This document shows positions 32,156-41,316 of a DNA stretch of 64,000 nt, one piece after another. Where the stretch lies: assembly GCA_028224375.1 (NCBI GenBank), contig JAOIVW010000002.1, positions 124,001 to 188,000 on the forward strand. Direction: 5' to 3'. The notes beneath the pieces were generated by a model that did not search any database, had not been told where the DNA came from, and was given only the letters and a program-made list of their open reading frames with translations. Origin of the DNA: Hellea sp. (GTDB taxonomy: Bacteria; Pseudomonadota; Alphaproteobacteria; Caulobacterales; Maricaulaceae). The position numbers were made by a program, and so were the translations under genes. Within the stretch, counting starts at the first letter, position 1, and each line of letters begins with the position of its first letter.

Positions 32156-33011
32156 AATTAAAAACAGACGGCATTTTTATGAGCAAAGTTTCGCCTTTGC
32201 GTCGCGGCTGTCATTAATTATTTGCGCGGGCGTTTTACTCTTCCTTCTCGGCTCTATTTTTATTCAAGGGATAAGCGCGCTGAGCCTAGAATTTTTATTC
32301 ACGCCTTCCAGCTCTTTCGGTAAATCGGGCGGTATTTTTTATCAGCTCTTTGGCAGTCTGCTGATGGTGTTAGTTGCGGCTTTATTAGTTCTTCCGCTCG
32401 CCTTAGGGACAGCTCTTTTTCGCAATTCTTATAATAAAAATTCAGCTATCGCCCATATTATGGATCAAAGCCTTTATGCGCTTAATGCCATCCCTTCCGT
32501 CACTTACGGCATATTCGGGCTTATCTTTTTTGTGAACCTGCTCAATACAGGGATTAGCTGGTTTGTGGGCTCTATTATATTAGCCATTATGATGCTGCCT
32601 ACGGTGACGCTGTCCACCTATCAAGCCATGGCGGCTATTCCTAAAATATATCACGAGAATGCCGCCGCCCTTGGCCTGACGCGGACAGAAATTGTGCGCC
32701 GCGTAACGCTGCCGCAAAGTTTCCACGGCGTTGTTACGGGGCTTTTAATTGGTCTCTCTCGCGCCATTGGCGAGACCGCGCCCATCATGTTTATTGCGAC
32801 CGCCTTTTCTGGCGTCAGTGTTCCTCAAAGCTTGGTCGAGCCCGTCTCGACCCTGCCCACCCATATCCTTGAACTGGCGCAGCAATCCACAGACCCGCAA
32901 GCGCTGCAAAATGCCTGGGGCGCGAGTTTGACTCTTGTGCTCTTAGCCGCCACATTTAGTGGGCTGGCCTTATTCCTGCGTAGCCGCCTTAACAGTGAAG
33001 GTCATCAATAA
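32148..33011 (+). CDS. pstA: Phosphate ABC transporter permease PstA
   Basis: 287 residues with six predicted helices. SLYALNAIPSVTYGIFGLIFFV and the coupling loop IYHENAAALGLTRTEIVRRVTLPQSFHGVVTGLLIGLSRAIGETAPIMFIA identify PstA. It pairs with PstC. Its stop overlaps the pstB start by one base. Confidence 0.92.
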   Translation: MFKIKNRRHFYEQSFAFASRLSLIICAGVLLFLLGSIFIQGISALSLEFLFTPSSSFGKSGGIFYQLFGSLLMVLVAALLVLPLALGTALFRNSYNKNSAIAHIMDQSLYALNAIPSVTYGIFGLIFFVNLLNTGISWFVGSIILAIMMLPTVTLSTYQAMAAIPKIYHENAAALGLTRTEIVRRVTLPQSFHGVVTGLLIGLSRAIGETAPIMFIATAFSGVSVPQSLVEPVSTLPTHILELAQQSTDPQALQNAWGASLTLVLLAATFSGLALFLRSRLNSEGHQ

Positions 33012-33838
33012 TGTCCGATATGCATGGCAAACCCCAATTAGCCTTGGTTGAGAATAGTGCGAGCGCGGAGGCGGCGGCGCAAGCCTCTGCTGTGCAGATT
33101 AGAAACTTCTCCGCCTATTACGGCAAAAACTGTATCATTTCCGATGTCAGCCTCGACCTGCCCGAAAAGGGCGTCACCTGTCTGCTCGGCCCGTCAGGCA
33201 CAGGAAAGTCCACGCTGCTGCGCTGGATTAACCGCATTAATGAAGAAACCGAAAATGCCTCATTTTCTGGCAATATAAATGTCTTGGGCTTGGACGTGCT
33301 GGAGGGCTATCCCGATGTTACGGAACTTCGCCGCCGCACAGGCATGGTCTTTCAGCAGCCTTGCGTTTTTCCCTGCTCGATTTACGACAATATGCTGATG
33401 GGGCTGCGCAACCGCAAACTCTCCAAATCAGAGGCGCGCGCCATTATCGAGCAGAGCCTTAAATCCGCTGCCATATGGGATGAAATCGCGCACCGCCTCG
33501 AAGACCCTGCAACCTCGCTCTCGCTTGGGCAACAGCAGCGCCTCTGCATCGCGCGAGCCCTTGTCTTAAAGCCGAGCATCTTATTACTGGATGAGCCCAC
33601 AGCCTCTATCGACCCTGTCTCCTCCCGCGCTATCGAAGACCTTGTCATCTCGCTGGGCGAAGATATCGCCGTTGTGATGGTCACGCATAATATCGCGCAG
33701 ACAAAGCGCATTTCCGACCATGTCATTTTCCTTTGCGACGGCAAAATTGTCGAGCAGGGCACGCGAAAGCACATGTTCTCTATGCGCAGCTGCGAAAAAA
33801 CACGCACCTATATTACCGAGGAATTTTGCGATTGTTAG
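33011..33838 (+). CDS. pstB: Phosphate ABC transporter ATPase PstB
   Basis: 275 residues. Walker A GPSGTGKSTLLRWINR, Q-loop MVFQQPCVFPCSIYDN, signature SLSLGQQQRLCIARAL, Walker B ILLLDEPTASIDP and switch His in MVTHN are all present. The first ~25 residues are an Ala/Glu-rich extension. Canonical PstB has LSGGQQQR; here the third residue is Leu and Gly is shifted (LSLGQQQR), a mild departure. It drives phosphate uptake. phoU and phoB, often next in the operon, are absent. Confidence 0.9.
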   Translation: MSDMHGKPQLALVENSASAEAAAQASAVQIRNFSAYYGKNCIISDVSLDLPEKGVTCLLGPSGTGKSTLLRWINRINEETENASFSGNINVLGLDVLEGYPDVTELRRRTGMVFQQPCVFPCSIYDNMLMGLRNRKLSKSEARAIIEQSLKSAAIWDEIAHRLEDPATSLSLGQQQRLCIARALVLKPSILLLDEPTASIDPVSSRAIEDLVISLGEDIAVVMVTHNIAQTKRISDHVIFLCDGKIVEQGTRKHMFSMRSCEKTRTYITEEFCDC

Positions 33839-33932
33839 CTGCCCCCTCTGCGCCGCTGAACACCATTTCATCACAGAAAATAGATTTGCACGTTACCAAA
33901 TGGAGTGAAAGAAAAGCGTAAAGGAGTTTCTC

Positions 33933-34673
33933 ATGAAATTATTATCCGCATTTTCTTTTCTAGCTTTTACATTGGCGGCCTGTTCAAATCCGACGGCGAA
34001 TGCCCAAGATGCTGCGCCTGCGACCGACGTAGCTGCGCCCGCTAATCAGTTAGTCGTCGCGGAGTTATTTACCTCGCAAGGCTGTTCCTCTTGTCCGCCG
34101 GCAGAGAAGTTTTTCTCAGAGCTGGCAGAACAAGATAACGTTATGACGATTGAATGGCATGTCGATTATTGGGATCAACTTGTCCATGGCGGATCGCGCT
34201 GGAAAGACCCTTATTCCAAGAAAGATTTCACGGATCGCCAAAGATCTTATAATCGCTCTCTGCGCGGCCAAAGCGGCGTCTACACACCCCAAGCCGTGGT
34301 CAATGGTCATTTCGAAGGCGTGGGCAGCCGCAGAGGGGTCGTCACAGACCTCATTGAGAGCGCGCCCGCCATCACAGTGCCCGTCAGCATCGAGAATAAT
34401 AACGTCACGGTCGGCGCGAGTTCCAAGGCGGCAGATATTTTATTCGTGCGCCTGCTCAAAGAGCAAGCCACCAATGTCAAAGGCGGCGAAAATAAAGGCG
34501 CCAAGCTCTCGGGCCGCAATATTGCCTTGGACGCCAAAGTCATCGGAAAGACAGGCTCCGGCGAAGTCACCGTCAGCTTACCCGCGCTAAAAGACGGCGA
34601 AACCTGCGCCATCCTCGTCCAGCCCCAAAAAGGCGATGTCGGCCCGGTATTAGGCGCGGCGAAGTGTGCTTAG
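33933..34673 (+). CDS. DUF1223 thioredoxin-like lipoprotein
   Basis: 246 residues. Signal sequence with lipobox LAAC (Cys17), then a low-complexity Ala/Pro linker. The DUF1223 domain opens with VVAELFTSQGCSSCPPAEKFFSEL, a thioredoxin-like fold with a CxxC pair, and continues IEWHVDYWDQLVHGG and VYTPQAVVNG (typical cis-Pro region). A periplasmic redox role is plausible but not established for the family. AAGGAGTTTCTC precedes the ATG. It stands alone, 94 bases after pstB. Confidence 0.85.
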   Translation: MKLLSAFSFLAFTLAACSNPTANAQDAAPATDVAAPANQLVVAELFTSQGCSSCPPAEKFFSELAEQDNVMTIEWHVDYWDQLVHGGSRWKDPYSKKDFTDRQRSYNRSLRGQSGVYTPQAVVNGHFEGVGSRRGVVTDLIESAPAITVPVSIENNNVTVGASSKAADILFVRLLKEQATNVKGGENKGAKLSGRNIALDAKVIGKTGSGEVTVSLPALKDGETCAILVQPQKGDVGPVLGAAKCA

Positions 34674-35436
34674 TGGCTAACTAGGAACAACCGCAGCAGG
34701 TGATAATCGCCAAGTGAGCGCTAGTCGCTCCCCCCTCCGACCCGCATGCGCGGCCCACCTCCCCCGTGAACAGGGGAGGAGAAGGGTGCTAAACTGTAAA
34801 TGAAGAGAGCCCTCTTCCCCCGCATGCGGGGGAAGTACCGCGAAGCGGGGATGGGGGGAGCGTAACCCGCCATGCTTTGCGAGGAAAAACCCAACGGATT
34901 AACTACCTCATCTCACGCAAATCATCGCCGCGTTCTCTTCTTTCAGCTATCATTCCCGCGCTTTATCCAGAACATCTCCGCCAGCGTTTTGAAAAAACAC
35001 AGGAGCGGTGACTCGTAAGCCTCCGACTCATCATTCCCGTAATCTCCCCACATCATTCCCACACTCTCCCCACATCATTCCCGCGAAGGCGGGAACCCAG
35101 CAGCGGACCACCCCATCAAGAGAGAACCTATAAGAGCCCCTCCCAATGACCATTAGCCATTAAAGGCCAGACGCCGAAAGACTGGGTCCTCCACTGGGTC
35201 CCCGCCTACGCGGGGATGATGGGGGAGGGGGTGGGGTTTTTATTTTATCAGTAATGGTGGAGTTTTTTTGGGTAATTGTGAGGAGTAAGGATCTTCGAGA
35301 TCTTAAAACAGCCATTACTTTTGATTCTTGCTGAATATTAAATAATCAATCATTAACCTTAGGTGATCTGTGGTAAACAACTTTAAGTGATGATAGAAAT
35401 ACAATTAGTACGATAAGAATCGAAAGAGCGATTGAA
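34674..35436. repeat. Intergenic region packed with GC-rich palindromic repeats
   Basis: No gene was found in 760 bases. Palindromes seen include the 22-base perfect one at 34814-34835 (CTTCCCCCGC / GCGGGGGAAG), TTCCCGC-GAAG-GCGGGAA at 35078-35095, and CCCCGC-CTAC-GCGGGG at 35200-35215. ACATCATTCCC is repeated in tandem at about 35050-35080. These resemble the dispersed extragenic palindromes of Alphaproteobacteria. Past 35240 the DNA becomes AT-rich and holds the probable promoter of the nuclease-STAND gene. Confidence 0.7.
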
Positions 35437-37731
35437 ATGTATGATTTTTCCAACTTATCTCCGCTAGACTTTGAACATTTGATTGCGGACTTGATGAGCG
35501 CAGAAATGAGTTTGCGTTTTAAGTATTATAAGGCTGGCGCCGATGGAGGGATAGACACTCAAGCTTTCGATGGTTCCAGACGTATTGTTCTGCAAGCTAA
35601 GAGATATATTGAAAGTAATTTTACAAAACTAAAGAGTAAGTGCAAGATTGAGGCGGCTCTGTGGGAAAAACGCTCATCAGTACCAGATGAATTCTGGCTT
35701 GCGACGACAGTACCGCTTCTGCCTTCGCAGGCTGAGGAACTTGCTGAACTCTTTCCTCTTATGCCAATTGATTCATCGCGAGTGCTTGGATTGGGTGATA
35801 TAGAAGGTCTTTTGCGCTCCCACCCCGAAGTGGGCAGAGGTCACGTAAAGCTTTGGCTTGGAAACACAGGGACACTTGAGAGAATTATCCATTCTGGAGT
35901 CATGGAGAACTCTGATTTTGAACGAAAAGAGATTGAAGATACTGCCAAAACTTATGTCAGCCATAAAGGCTTCGATATCGGGCTTAAAACATTAATAGAC
36001 CATGGTAGTCTAGTTATATCCGGACCGCCTGGCATTGGCAAAACGACGATGGCTCACATGCTAGCTCTGGATCACATGCGAGGTGGTTGGGAAGTGGTTT
36101 TCGTTCACGAAGATTTCGAAGCTGGAGATGCTGTGAAAGCAGGTGCAAAACGGCTCATTTTCTTCGACGATTTTCTAGGTCAAATTACACTTACGCCAGA
36201 TAGTATACGACATTCGGACCATCGTATTAACTCTTTAATCAGACGTGCCGCTAAGGACCCGGACCTCAGGTTTATGATGACATCGCGGGACTATATTTTA
36301 GAAGATGCACACCATCAGAGTGAACGGCTCAGCGAAGATATATTTGTGGGCCGCAAATATGTATTGCGTTTAAATGCGTACTCTAAGCTACAAAAAGCTC
36401 ACATTTTGTATAATCACTTATATGCTTCTGGATTACCACAGCCCATACTTGAGAGGGTCGTTTCGACAGGAGTTTATAAACAAGTTGTGGACCATCCAAA
36501 TTTTACGCCACGCCTAATAGAGACTATGACCACGCGATATAAATCGCAGCCTGGTCCAGAAATTTACATTGCCGAATTTCTTGACTTACTAGACAATCCA
36601 GAACGGCAATGGTCAATACCTTATGATGAACACTTTAAACCTTCGGACCAACTATTATTAATATCGTATAGTTTATACATGAGTCAGCGTAGAAGTTTTC
36701 CGACGAGAGAACTTTTGTTAGAAAACTTTCTTGACCTACGCAATCGCCTCGGTTTTGCAATAGCACTGCCTGAGGCGAGAAAAGAATTTCGAAAAGCGTT
36801 ACGTCGAATGGATGGTGGTTTGATTCAAATTTCTGACGGGAGAATACGGTCAACTAATCCTGGAGCAACAGAGTTCCTTCAAGGGCGTCTTGAAACAGAT
36901 GGCCATTTAATCGTATATTTGGCGGATACCAATACGGAAAGAGAGATTGAGGCAGCGATGTGGTCACTTCAATCACGAAAGAGAACGTCACCAGAGAAAG
37001 AAACCTTAAACGCAATCCTTAAGGCAATAGAGCGTGTTTCGCAAAACGCCTTATCGCCAGATTTGGCAGTAGTTGTCGCTTGGGTAGACCGTCTATTGGC
37101 TGACGATAGCATATCACAACATCGGTCAATGCCACTGATACGTCGACTTACTAATGCAACAGATGATGATTGGCCAATGGAGCCAATGGAGACTTTATTG
37201 AAGTGGCTTACAGATTACAAAAAAAAGTTTTCTTTGCCAGTCGGTTTCAGAGCCCAATTTGTATCTTGGCTAGAAGTGGAAGCATTAAGAATAGAGCCTT
37301 ATATTAAAGAGGGTGAAATTGAACTGGATGAGGCTGAAGCATTCTTGAATAATGTGGTTTGCAGTGAATTTTCTTCGCCCAGTCTTTTCAAACTTGGAGC
37401 GGGACTTACAGAAAGCGCCATCGACAAAGCTACTTCAAATTACACTATAGAATCCGACGAAGATGCAAGTGTGATTATTCAGACAATCACTGATTTAGGT
37501 GCAGAATACGACCTAGATGTATACTCGGCTATTCGAGATATAGAGGACACAGCTAACCAAAAGTGGGCTCGTGATGATTGGTGGGAGCAACGTGCCATGG
37601 AAGAGCGCCGTGAAGAAAAATTTTTGGGTTCAGGGGGTATCAAGACTATGGTTGGGGAAAGCTCAGTTGAAGCAAGTGAAGAACAAATTATCGACGATAT
37701 GTTCGGGAGCCTAAACGGTAGTGCGTCCTAA
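35437..37731 (+). CDS. Mrr-type nuclease fused to an nSTAND3-like NTPase (candidate antiphage protein)
   Basis: 764 residues in three parts. Residues ~1-130 resemble an Mrr_cat restriction-endonuclease fold: Glu14 (DFEHLIADLM), Asp40 (GADGGIDTQAF), and Gln53/Lys55 (VLQAKRY), the PD-(D/E)xK-type active site. Residues ~165-400 are a P-loop NTPase with Walker A GPPGIGKTT (196-204), Walker B RLIFFDDFLGQ (239-249) and MMTSRDYI (280-287), strongly like nSTAND3. Residues ~400-764 are helical and probably the sensor arm. STAND proteins with nuclease effectors are known antiphage sensors; this role is inferred. The gene is AT-rich, alone, and lies in repeat-rich DNA between DUF1223 and lysS, which suggests horizontal gain. 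Confidence 0.75.
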   Translation: MYDFSNLSPLDFEHLIADLMSAEMSLRFKYYKAGADGGIDTQAFDGSRRIVLQAKRYIESNFTKLKSKCKIEAALWEKRSSVPDEFWLATTVPLLPSQAEELAELFPLMPIDSSRVLGLGDIEGLLRSHPEVGRGHVKLWLGNTGTLERIIHSGVMENSDFERKEIEDTAKTYVSHKGFDIGLKTLIDHGSLVISGPPGIGKTTMAHMLALDHMRGGWEVVFVHEDFEAGDAVKAGAKRLIFFDDFLGQITLTPDSIRHSDHRINSLIRRAAKDPDLRFMMTSRDYILEDAHHQSERLSEDIFVGRKYVLRLNAYSKLQKAHILYNHLYASGLPQPILERVVSTGVYKQVVDHPNFTPRLIETMTTRYKSQPGPEIYIAEFLDLLDNPERQWSIPYDEHFKPSDQLLLISYSLYMSQRRSFPTRELLLENFLDLRNRLGFAIALPEARKEFRKALRRMDGGLIQISDGRIRSTNPGATEFLQGRLETDGHLIVYLADTNTEREIEAAMWSLQSRKRTSPEKETLNAILKAIERVSQNALSPDLAVVVAWVDRLLADDSISQHRSMPLIRRLTNATDDDWPMEPMETLLKWLTDYKKKFSLPVGFRAQFVSWLEVEALRIEPYIKEGEIELDEAEAFLNNVVCSEFSSPSLFKLGAGLTESAIDKATSNYTIESDEDASVIIQTITDLGAEYDLDVYSAIRDIEDTANQKWARDDWWEQRAMEERREEKFLGSGGIKTMVGESSVEASEEQIIDDMFGSLNGSAS

Positions 37732-37867
37732 TTTACATTTTATGCTTACTGCTTAGGCATGGATAGTTGAATAATCTATGGCTTGCTAAGGGCATATTAT
37801 CTACAGCCATTGACCCCACCCCGCCAACAGCCTAAATCCCGCGCTTAACCTCACTACGGACACTCCC

Positions 37868-39466
37868 ATGCCTAATGACCTTTATATGAGCGCGAAAGCT
37901 TGGCCTTTTGAACAGGCGCGGCAGATTTTGAAACGGCTTGATATTGAGAAAAAGCGCGGCATTGAGCGCGGTGAGGCTCCTGTTGTGTTTGAGACGGGGT
38001 ATGGCCCGTCGGGCTTGCCGCATATTGGTACCTTTGGTGAGGTGGTGCGCACGACTATGGTGCGCAATGCTTTTATCGCGCTGACCGAAGGGAAAGTCCC
38101 GACCAAGCTGATTTGTGTCTCGGATGATATGGACGGGATGCGCAAAGTGCCGCCGACTGTGCCTAATCCTGAAAGCCTTGAGGAATATCTGCAAAAGCCG
38201 CTCACCGATGTGCCTGATCCCTTTGGCACGCACGCAAGTTACGGCGCGCATATGAATGCAAGGCTGCGGGCCTTTTTGGATGGGTTTGGGTTTGAGTATG
38301 AGTTCCTCTCCGCCACCGAGCTTTACCGCACGGGCCGCTATGATAAATTCTTGCTGAAGGCGCTGGAAAAATTTGATGATATTATGGCCGTGATGCTCCC
38401 CACATTGGGTGAGGAACGCCGCGCGACCTATTCGCCCTTTTTGCCAATCTCGCCTTCATCAGGCCGCGTGCTTTATGTGCCGATGACATCCGTCGACGCC
38501 GAGGCCGGGACGATTACATTTGATGATGAAGACGGCTCCGAGGTCACACTGCCTGTCACGGGCGGTCATGTGAAGCTGCAATGGAAGCCGGACTTTGGCA
38601 TGCGCTGGGCGGCGCTGGGTGTGGACTTTGAAATGTTCGGTAAAGACCATCAGGATAATGCGCCGATTTATTCGCGCATTTGTAAGATTTTGGGCGGGCA
38701 ACAGCCTGTGCAATATGTCTATGAATTATTTCTCGACGAAAAAGGCGAGAAGATTTCCAAGTCTAAAGGCAATGGCATCTCGGTTGAGGATTGGCTGAAA
38801 TATGCGCCTGCCGAAAGTCTCTCGCTTTATAATTTCGCCAAGCCCCGCGCGGCGAAGAAATTATATTTCGATGTCATCCCGAAAAATGTCGATGAGTATT
38901 TTCAGCATCTGGACGGGTGGAAACGTCAGGACGAAAAGGCGCGGCTGTCTAACCCCGTTTGGCATATTCATAATGGCAATCCGCCGAGCTTTGTTCCGCC
39001 TGTCTCTTTCGCGCTTTTGCTCAATCTGGTGAGCGCGGCAAATGCGTCGGATAAAGATATTCTCTGGGGCTTTATTCAGCGCTATGCGCCTGACGCCAAC
39101 CCGAGCGATAATCCTGCGCTGGATGATTTGGCCAGCTATGCCGTGCGTTATTATCAGGACTTCGTAAAACCTAATAAAGATTACCGCGCCCCGACGGATC
39201 AGGAACGCGCAGCGCTGGAGGATTTAACGGCGCGTTTAAGGGCTGTACCAGAGGCAGAAAAAGCTGACGGCGAAGCGTTGCAAACGCTGATTTTCTCAGT
39301 CGGGAAAGACCATGAATTTGAGAACCTGCGCAATTGGTTCAAAGCGATTTACGAAGTCTGCCTGGGCCAAAGCCAAGGTCCGCGCTTCGGGTCTTTTGTG
39401 GCCATTTACGGCCCCGATGAAACCGCGCAATTAATTGAAGATGCGCTGGCTGGGAAGATGGGTTAG
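37868..39466 (+). CDS. lysS: Lysyl-tRNA synthetase, class I
   Basis: 532 residues. The class I signatures are present: HIGH-type PHIGTFGEV in [11 protein letters not shown] (~residue 50), and KMSKS-type [11 protein letters not shown] (~residue 295). The enzyme charges tRNA-Lys. Most bacteria use class II LysRS; archaeal-type class I is standard in many Alphaproteobacteria. The ATG at 37868 starts [18 protein letters not shown]. It is monocistronic, with palindromic repeats downstream. Confidence 0.94.
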   Translation: MPNDLYMSAKAWPFEQARQILKRLDIEKKRGIERGEAPVVFETGYGPSGLPHIGTFGEVVRTTMVRNAFIALTEGKVPTKLICVSDDMDGMRKVPPTVPNPESLEEYLQKPLTDVPDPFGTHASYGAHMNARLRAFLDGFGFEYEFLSATELYRTGRYDKFLLKALEKFDDIMAVMLPTLGEERRATYSPFLPISPSSGRVLYVPMTSVDAEAGTITFDDEDGSEVTLPVTGGHVKLQWKPDFGMRWAALGVDFEMFGKDHQDNAPIYSRICKILGGQQPVQYVYELFLDEKGEKISKSKGNGISVEDWLKYAPAESLSLYNFAKPRAAKKLYFDVIPKNVDEYFQHLDGWKRQDEKARLSNPVWHIHNGNPPSFVPPVSFALLLNLVSAANASDKDILWGFIQRYAPDANPSDNPALDDLASYAVRYYQDFVKPNKDYRAPTDQERAALEDLTARLRAVPEAEKADGEALQTLIFSVGKDHEFENLRNWFKAIYEVCLGQSQGPRFGSFVAIYGPDETAQLIEDALAGKMG

Positions 39467-39477
39467 ATTTTATTGTT

Positions 39478-39615
39478 TCGTCATTCCGTCCTAGTGTTTG
39501 CTCGCAAACACTAGCGGAACCCATACCTAATCATCGCGACTTGATATAATTTACTGATAGGCGCCATATTTAGGCATGGGTCCCGTCAACGCTTTGCGTT
39601 GTGTCGGGATGACAA
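39478..39615. repeat. Nested palindromic intergenic element
   Basis: Outer arms GTCATTCCG and CGGGATGAC, an inner pair ACCCATACCTAA / TTTAGGCATGGGT, and two hairpins (CTAGTGTTTGC-TC-GCAAACACTAG at 39491-39514, and CAACGC-TTT-GCGTTG) give one multi-armed fold of about 135 bases. This is the architecture of bacterial interspersed mosaic or palindromic elements. Confidence 0.6.
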
Positions 39616-39670
39616 AGTTCGATGATGTGTTTTTAATTTTGATGATGCGCTAATTGTGGTATCTTTGGGC

Positions 39671-40447
39671 ATGTTAAAGTCCGTCCTCATTCTATTTGCC
39701 TTGCTCTTTGCCGCGCCCGCTTGGGCCCAAACAGCGTCTGACCTGCGAGACCTCTTGACTGCCGGGGACTTTGATGAGGCGCGCATGATGGGCGAAGCTT
39801 TAGGCACAGCTGAGGGTTACGCTCTGGCGGCTGAAGGTCTGGCCTCGCAAATATTCTTGGGCGAGGTGGGGAAGCTTCACAGTAATTCCAAAGTGGCGCT
39901 GAAATTAGCCGAAAAAGCTCTGGAGCTTGACCCAAGCCTTTATGAGGCGAAACTTCAATATGCGCTCGCCGATGGATTTGTCACCCGCACAACAAGCGAC
40001 ATCACCTCTTGGCGCAAAGGCCTGCCGCCCAAAACCCTCGCGCGGATACAGGCTTTCCGGGCCGATTACCCCCAAGACCCGCGCGGCTTGGCGCTGGAAG
40101 GGGCATGGCACCTGGCTATTATTCGTAAGCTTGGCGAGAAAAAAGGTGAAAAGTGGTATGGTGCCTCTTTGGAGAAAGCCGAGACCCTTTACGGCGAGGC
40201 GCGCAGGCTCGCCCCAAATGATGTGCTGATAGATACGAATTACGCGATGGGTTATTTAGCGCTGGGCGGGGATGTTTACGGCCCGAAAGTCAAACCCATC
40301 TTGGAGACAATCGCCGCGCAACCCGTCAACGAATATGTTTACGCCCAAGTCCAAATCAAAGCAGGAAAAGTGCTCGCAGCTTTCGGCGATGATAAAAAAG
40401 TTGAGAAGATGGCCAAACGGTTTCTGGATGGCAAGCCGCTTGAGTAA
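39671..40447 (+). CDS. Exported TPR-like protein
   Basis: 258 residues from ATG 39671 with the signal peptide MLKSVLILFALLFAAPAWAQ. The rest is helical with TPR-like pairs (KVALKLAEKALELDPSLYEAKLQYALADG; LEKAETLYGEARRLAPNDVLIDTNYAMGYLALGG). It should sit in the periplasm. No enzymatic motif is visible; such proteins act as scaffolds. It is flanked by palindromic repeats on both sides and has no operon partners. Confidence 0.75.
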   Translation: MLKSVLILFALLFAAPAWAQTASDLRDLLTAGDFDEARMMGEALGTAEGYALAAEGLASQIFLGEVGKLHSNSKVALKLAEKALELDPSLYEAKLQYALADGFVTRTTSDITSWRKGLPPKTLARIQAFRADYPQDPRGLALEGAWHLAIIRKLGEKKGEKWYGASLEKAETLYGEARRLAPNDVLIDTNYAMGYLALGGDVYGPKVKPILETIAAQPVNEYVYAQVQIKAGKVLAAFGDDKKVEKMAKRFLDGKPLE

Positions 40448-40465
40448 CTTAAATATTTAAATTCC

Positions 40466-40586
40466 CCTCATCCTGAGGAGTTTTTCATTCCGCAGGAATG
40501 AATGACGTCTCGAAGGACTGTCGCAACAAAACACCTATCCGCCGACCCTTCGAGTCCCGAGGCTACGCCTCGCCTCAGGGTGAGGA
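40466..40586. repeat. Nested palindromic intergenic element
   Basis: Outer arms CCTCATCCTGAGG (40467-40479) and CCTCAGGGTGAGG (40573-40585) enclose the hairpin CATTCC-GCA-GGAATG, the pair CTCGAAGG / CCTTCGAG, and the hairpin CGAGGC-TAC-GCCTCG. The fold plan is like the element at 39478, though the sequence differs. It resembles dispersed CTCATCCTGAGG-type repeats known from Alphaproteobacteria. Confidence 0.6.
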
Positions 40587-40595
40587 GACCGCCCC

Positions 40596-41219
40596 CTACT
40601 GTGACACCCAAACAATCCGGGCCATCCATTGCACATCTTTCTTGGACAATATCCGATCATCATATTCGGGGTTTAGCGATATCAGTTCTATCTTATGCGT
40701 CGTCTGTTTATAGAGCTCTTTGGCCATGACTTCGCCGTCTATGGTTTTAACAACGACGCGGTCGCCTTTGCGCACGGACTCGTTGGGCGCAACTAAGATG
40801 CGGTCACCTGCGCGCAGGACGGGGGCCATGGAGTCGCCTGCGATTTGTAGGGCATAGACGCCGCCGCTTTGCAGGCCTGGGACCCGCACATCATCCCAGC
40901 CGCCGCCTTTGGGGAATCCTGAATCGTCAAAGAAGCCTTCATCTCCCGCTTGCGCTAAACCGATGACGGGAATGGCGGGGCCGTTATTGGGCGCATTATC
41001 GGCAAAGCGGGCAAAGTCTTCAAAGCTCATCCCGACAACGCCGAGGACTTTGGATAGGCTTTCGGTGGAGGGCCAGCGGTCTTTGGAGCCTGAGCTGCGT
41101 TTGGATTTATTAAAGGTCGTCGGGTCTAGGCCCGCTTGTTTCGCCAAGCCAGAGGGCGAGGTCGATAGATGCACGGCCAAGCGGTCAAGGGCGGCCCAGA
41201 TATCTCGATGCGAAAACAT
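40596..41219 (-). CDS. HTH/S24-family (LexA-like) repressor
   Basis: 207 residues. The N-terminus is a helix-turn-helix (LAKQAGLDPTTFNKSKR, ~26-41, with TESLSKVLGVVGMSFEDFAR following). The C-terminal S24 domain has Ser130 in IAGDSMAPVLRAGD and Lys167 in GEVMAKEL, the Ser-Lys dyad of LexA/CI autoproteases. GLAQAGDEG has an Ala91-Gly92 bond where LexA-type cleavage would fall. Self-cleavage on DNA damage is plausible but not certain. It is a chromosomal alphaproteobacterial type, not within a prophage here. No operon partner. Confidence 0.82.
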   Translation of the reverse strand: MFSHRDIWAALDRLAVHLSTSPSGLAKQAGLDPTTFNKSKRSSGSKDRWPSTESLSKVLGVVGMSFEDFARFADNAPNNGPAIPVIGLAQAGDEGFFDDSGFPKGGGWDDVRVPGLQSGGVYALQIAGDSMAPVLRAGDRILVAPNESVRKGDRVVVKTIDGEVMAKELYKQTTHKIELISLNPEYDDRILSKKDVQWMARIVWVSQ

Positions 41220-41259
41220 ATTGGCATATGTTTAGGTAAATATTCCTAATAGGTCAAAT

Positions 41260-41291
41260 AAAAAAACCCGCCCGATATTACGCGGACGGGT
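41260..41291 (-). terminator. Terminator after the first ammonium transporter gene
   Basis: On the minus strand ACCCGTCC and GGGCGGGT pair with one mismatch and are followed by TTTTTTT. It lies 26 bases past the stop of the amtB copy at 41317. Confidence 0.8.
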
Positions 41292-41316
41292 ATTTATTAT
41301 AGTGATTTGGCGAGAG

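Noticed and set aside
40596..41219. Prophage remnant marked by an S24 repressor
   Set aside because: No integrase, structural phage gene or attachment repeat is nearby, and S24 regulators of this kind are chromosomal in Alphaproteobacteria.
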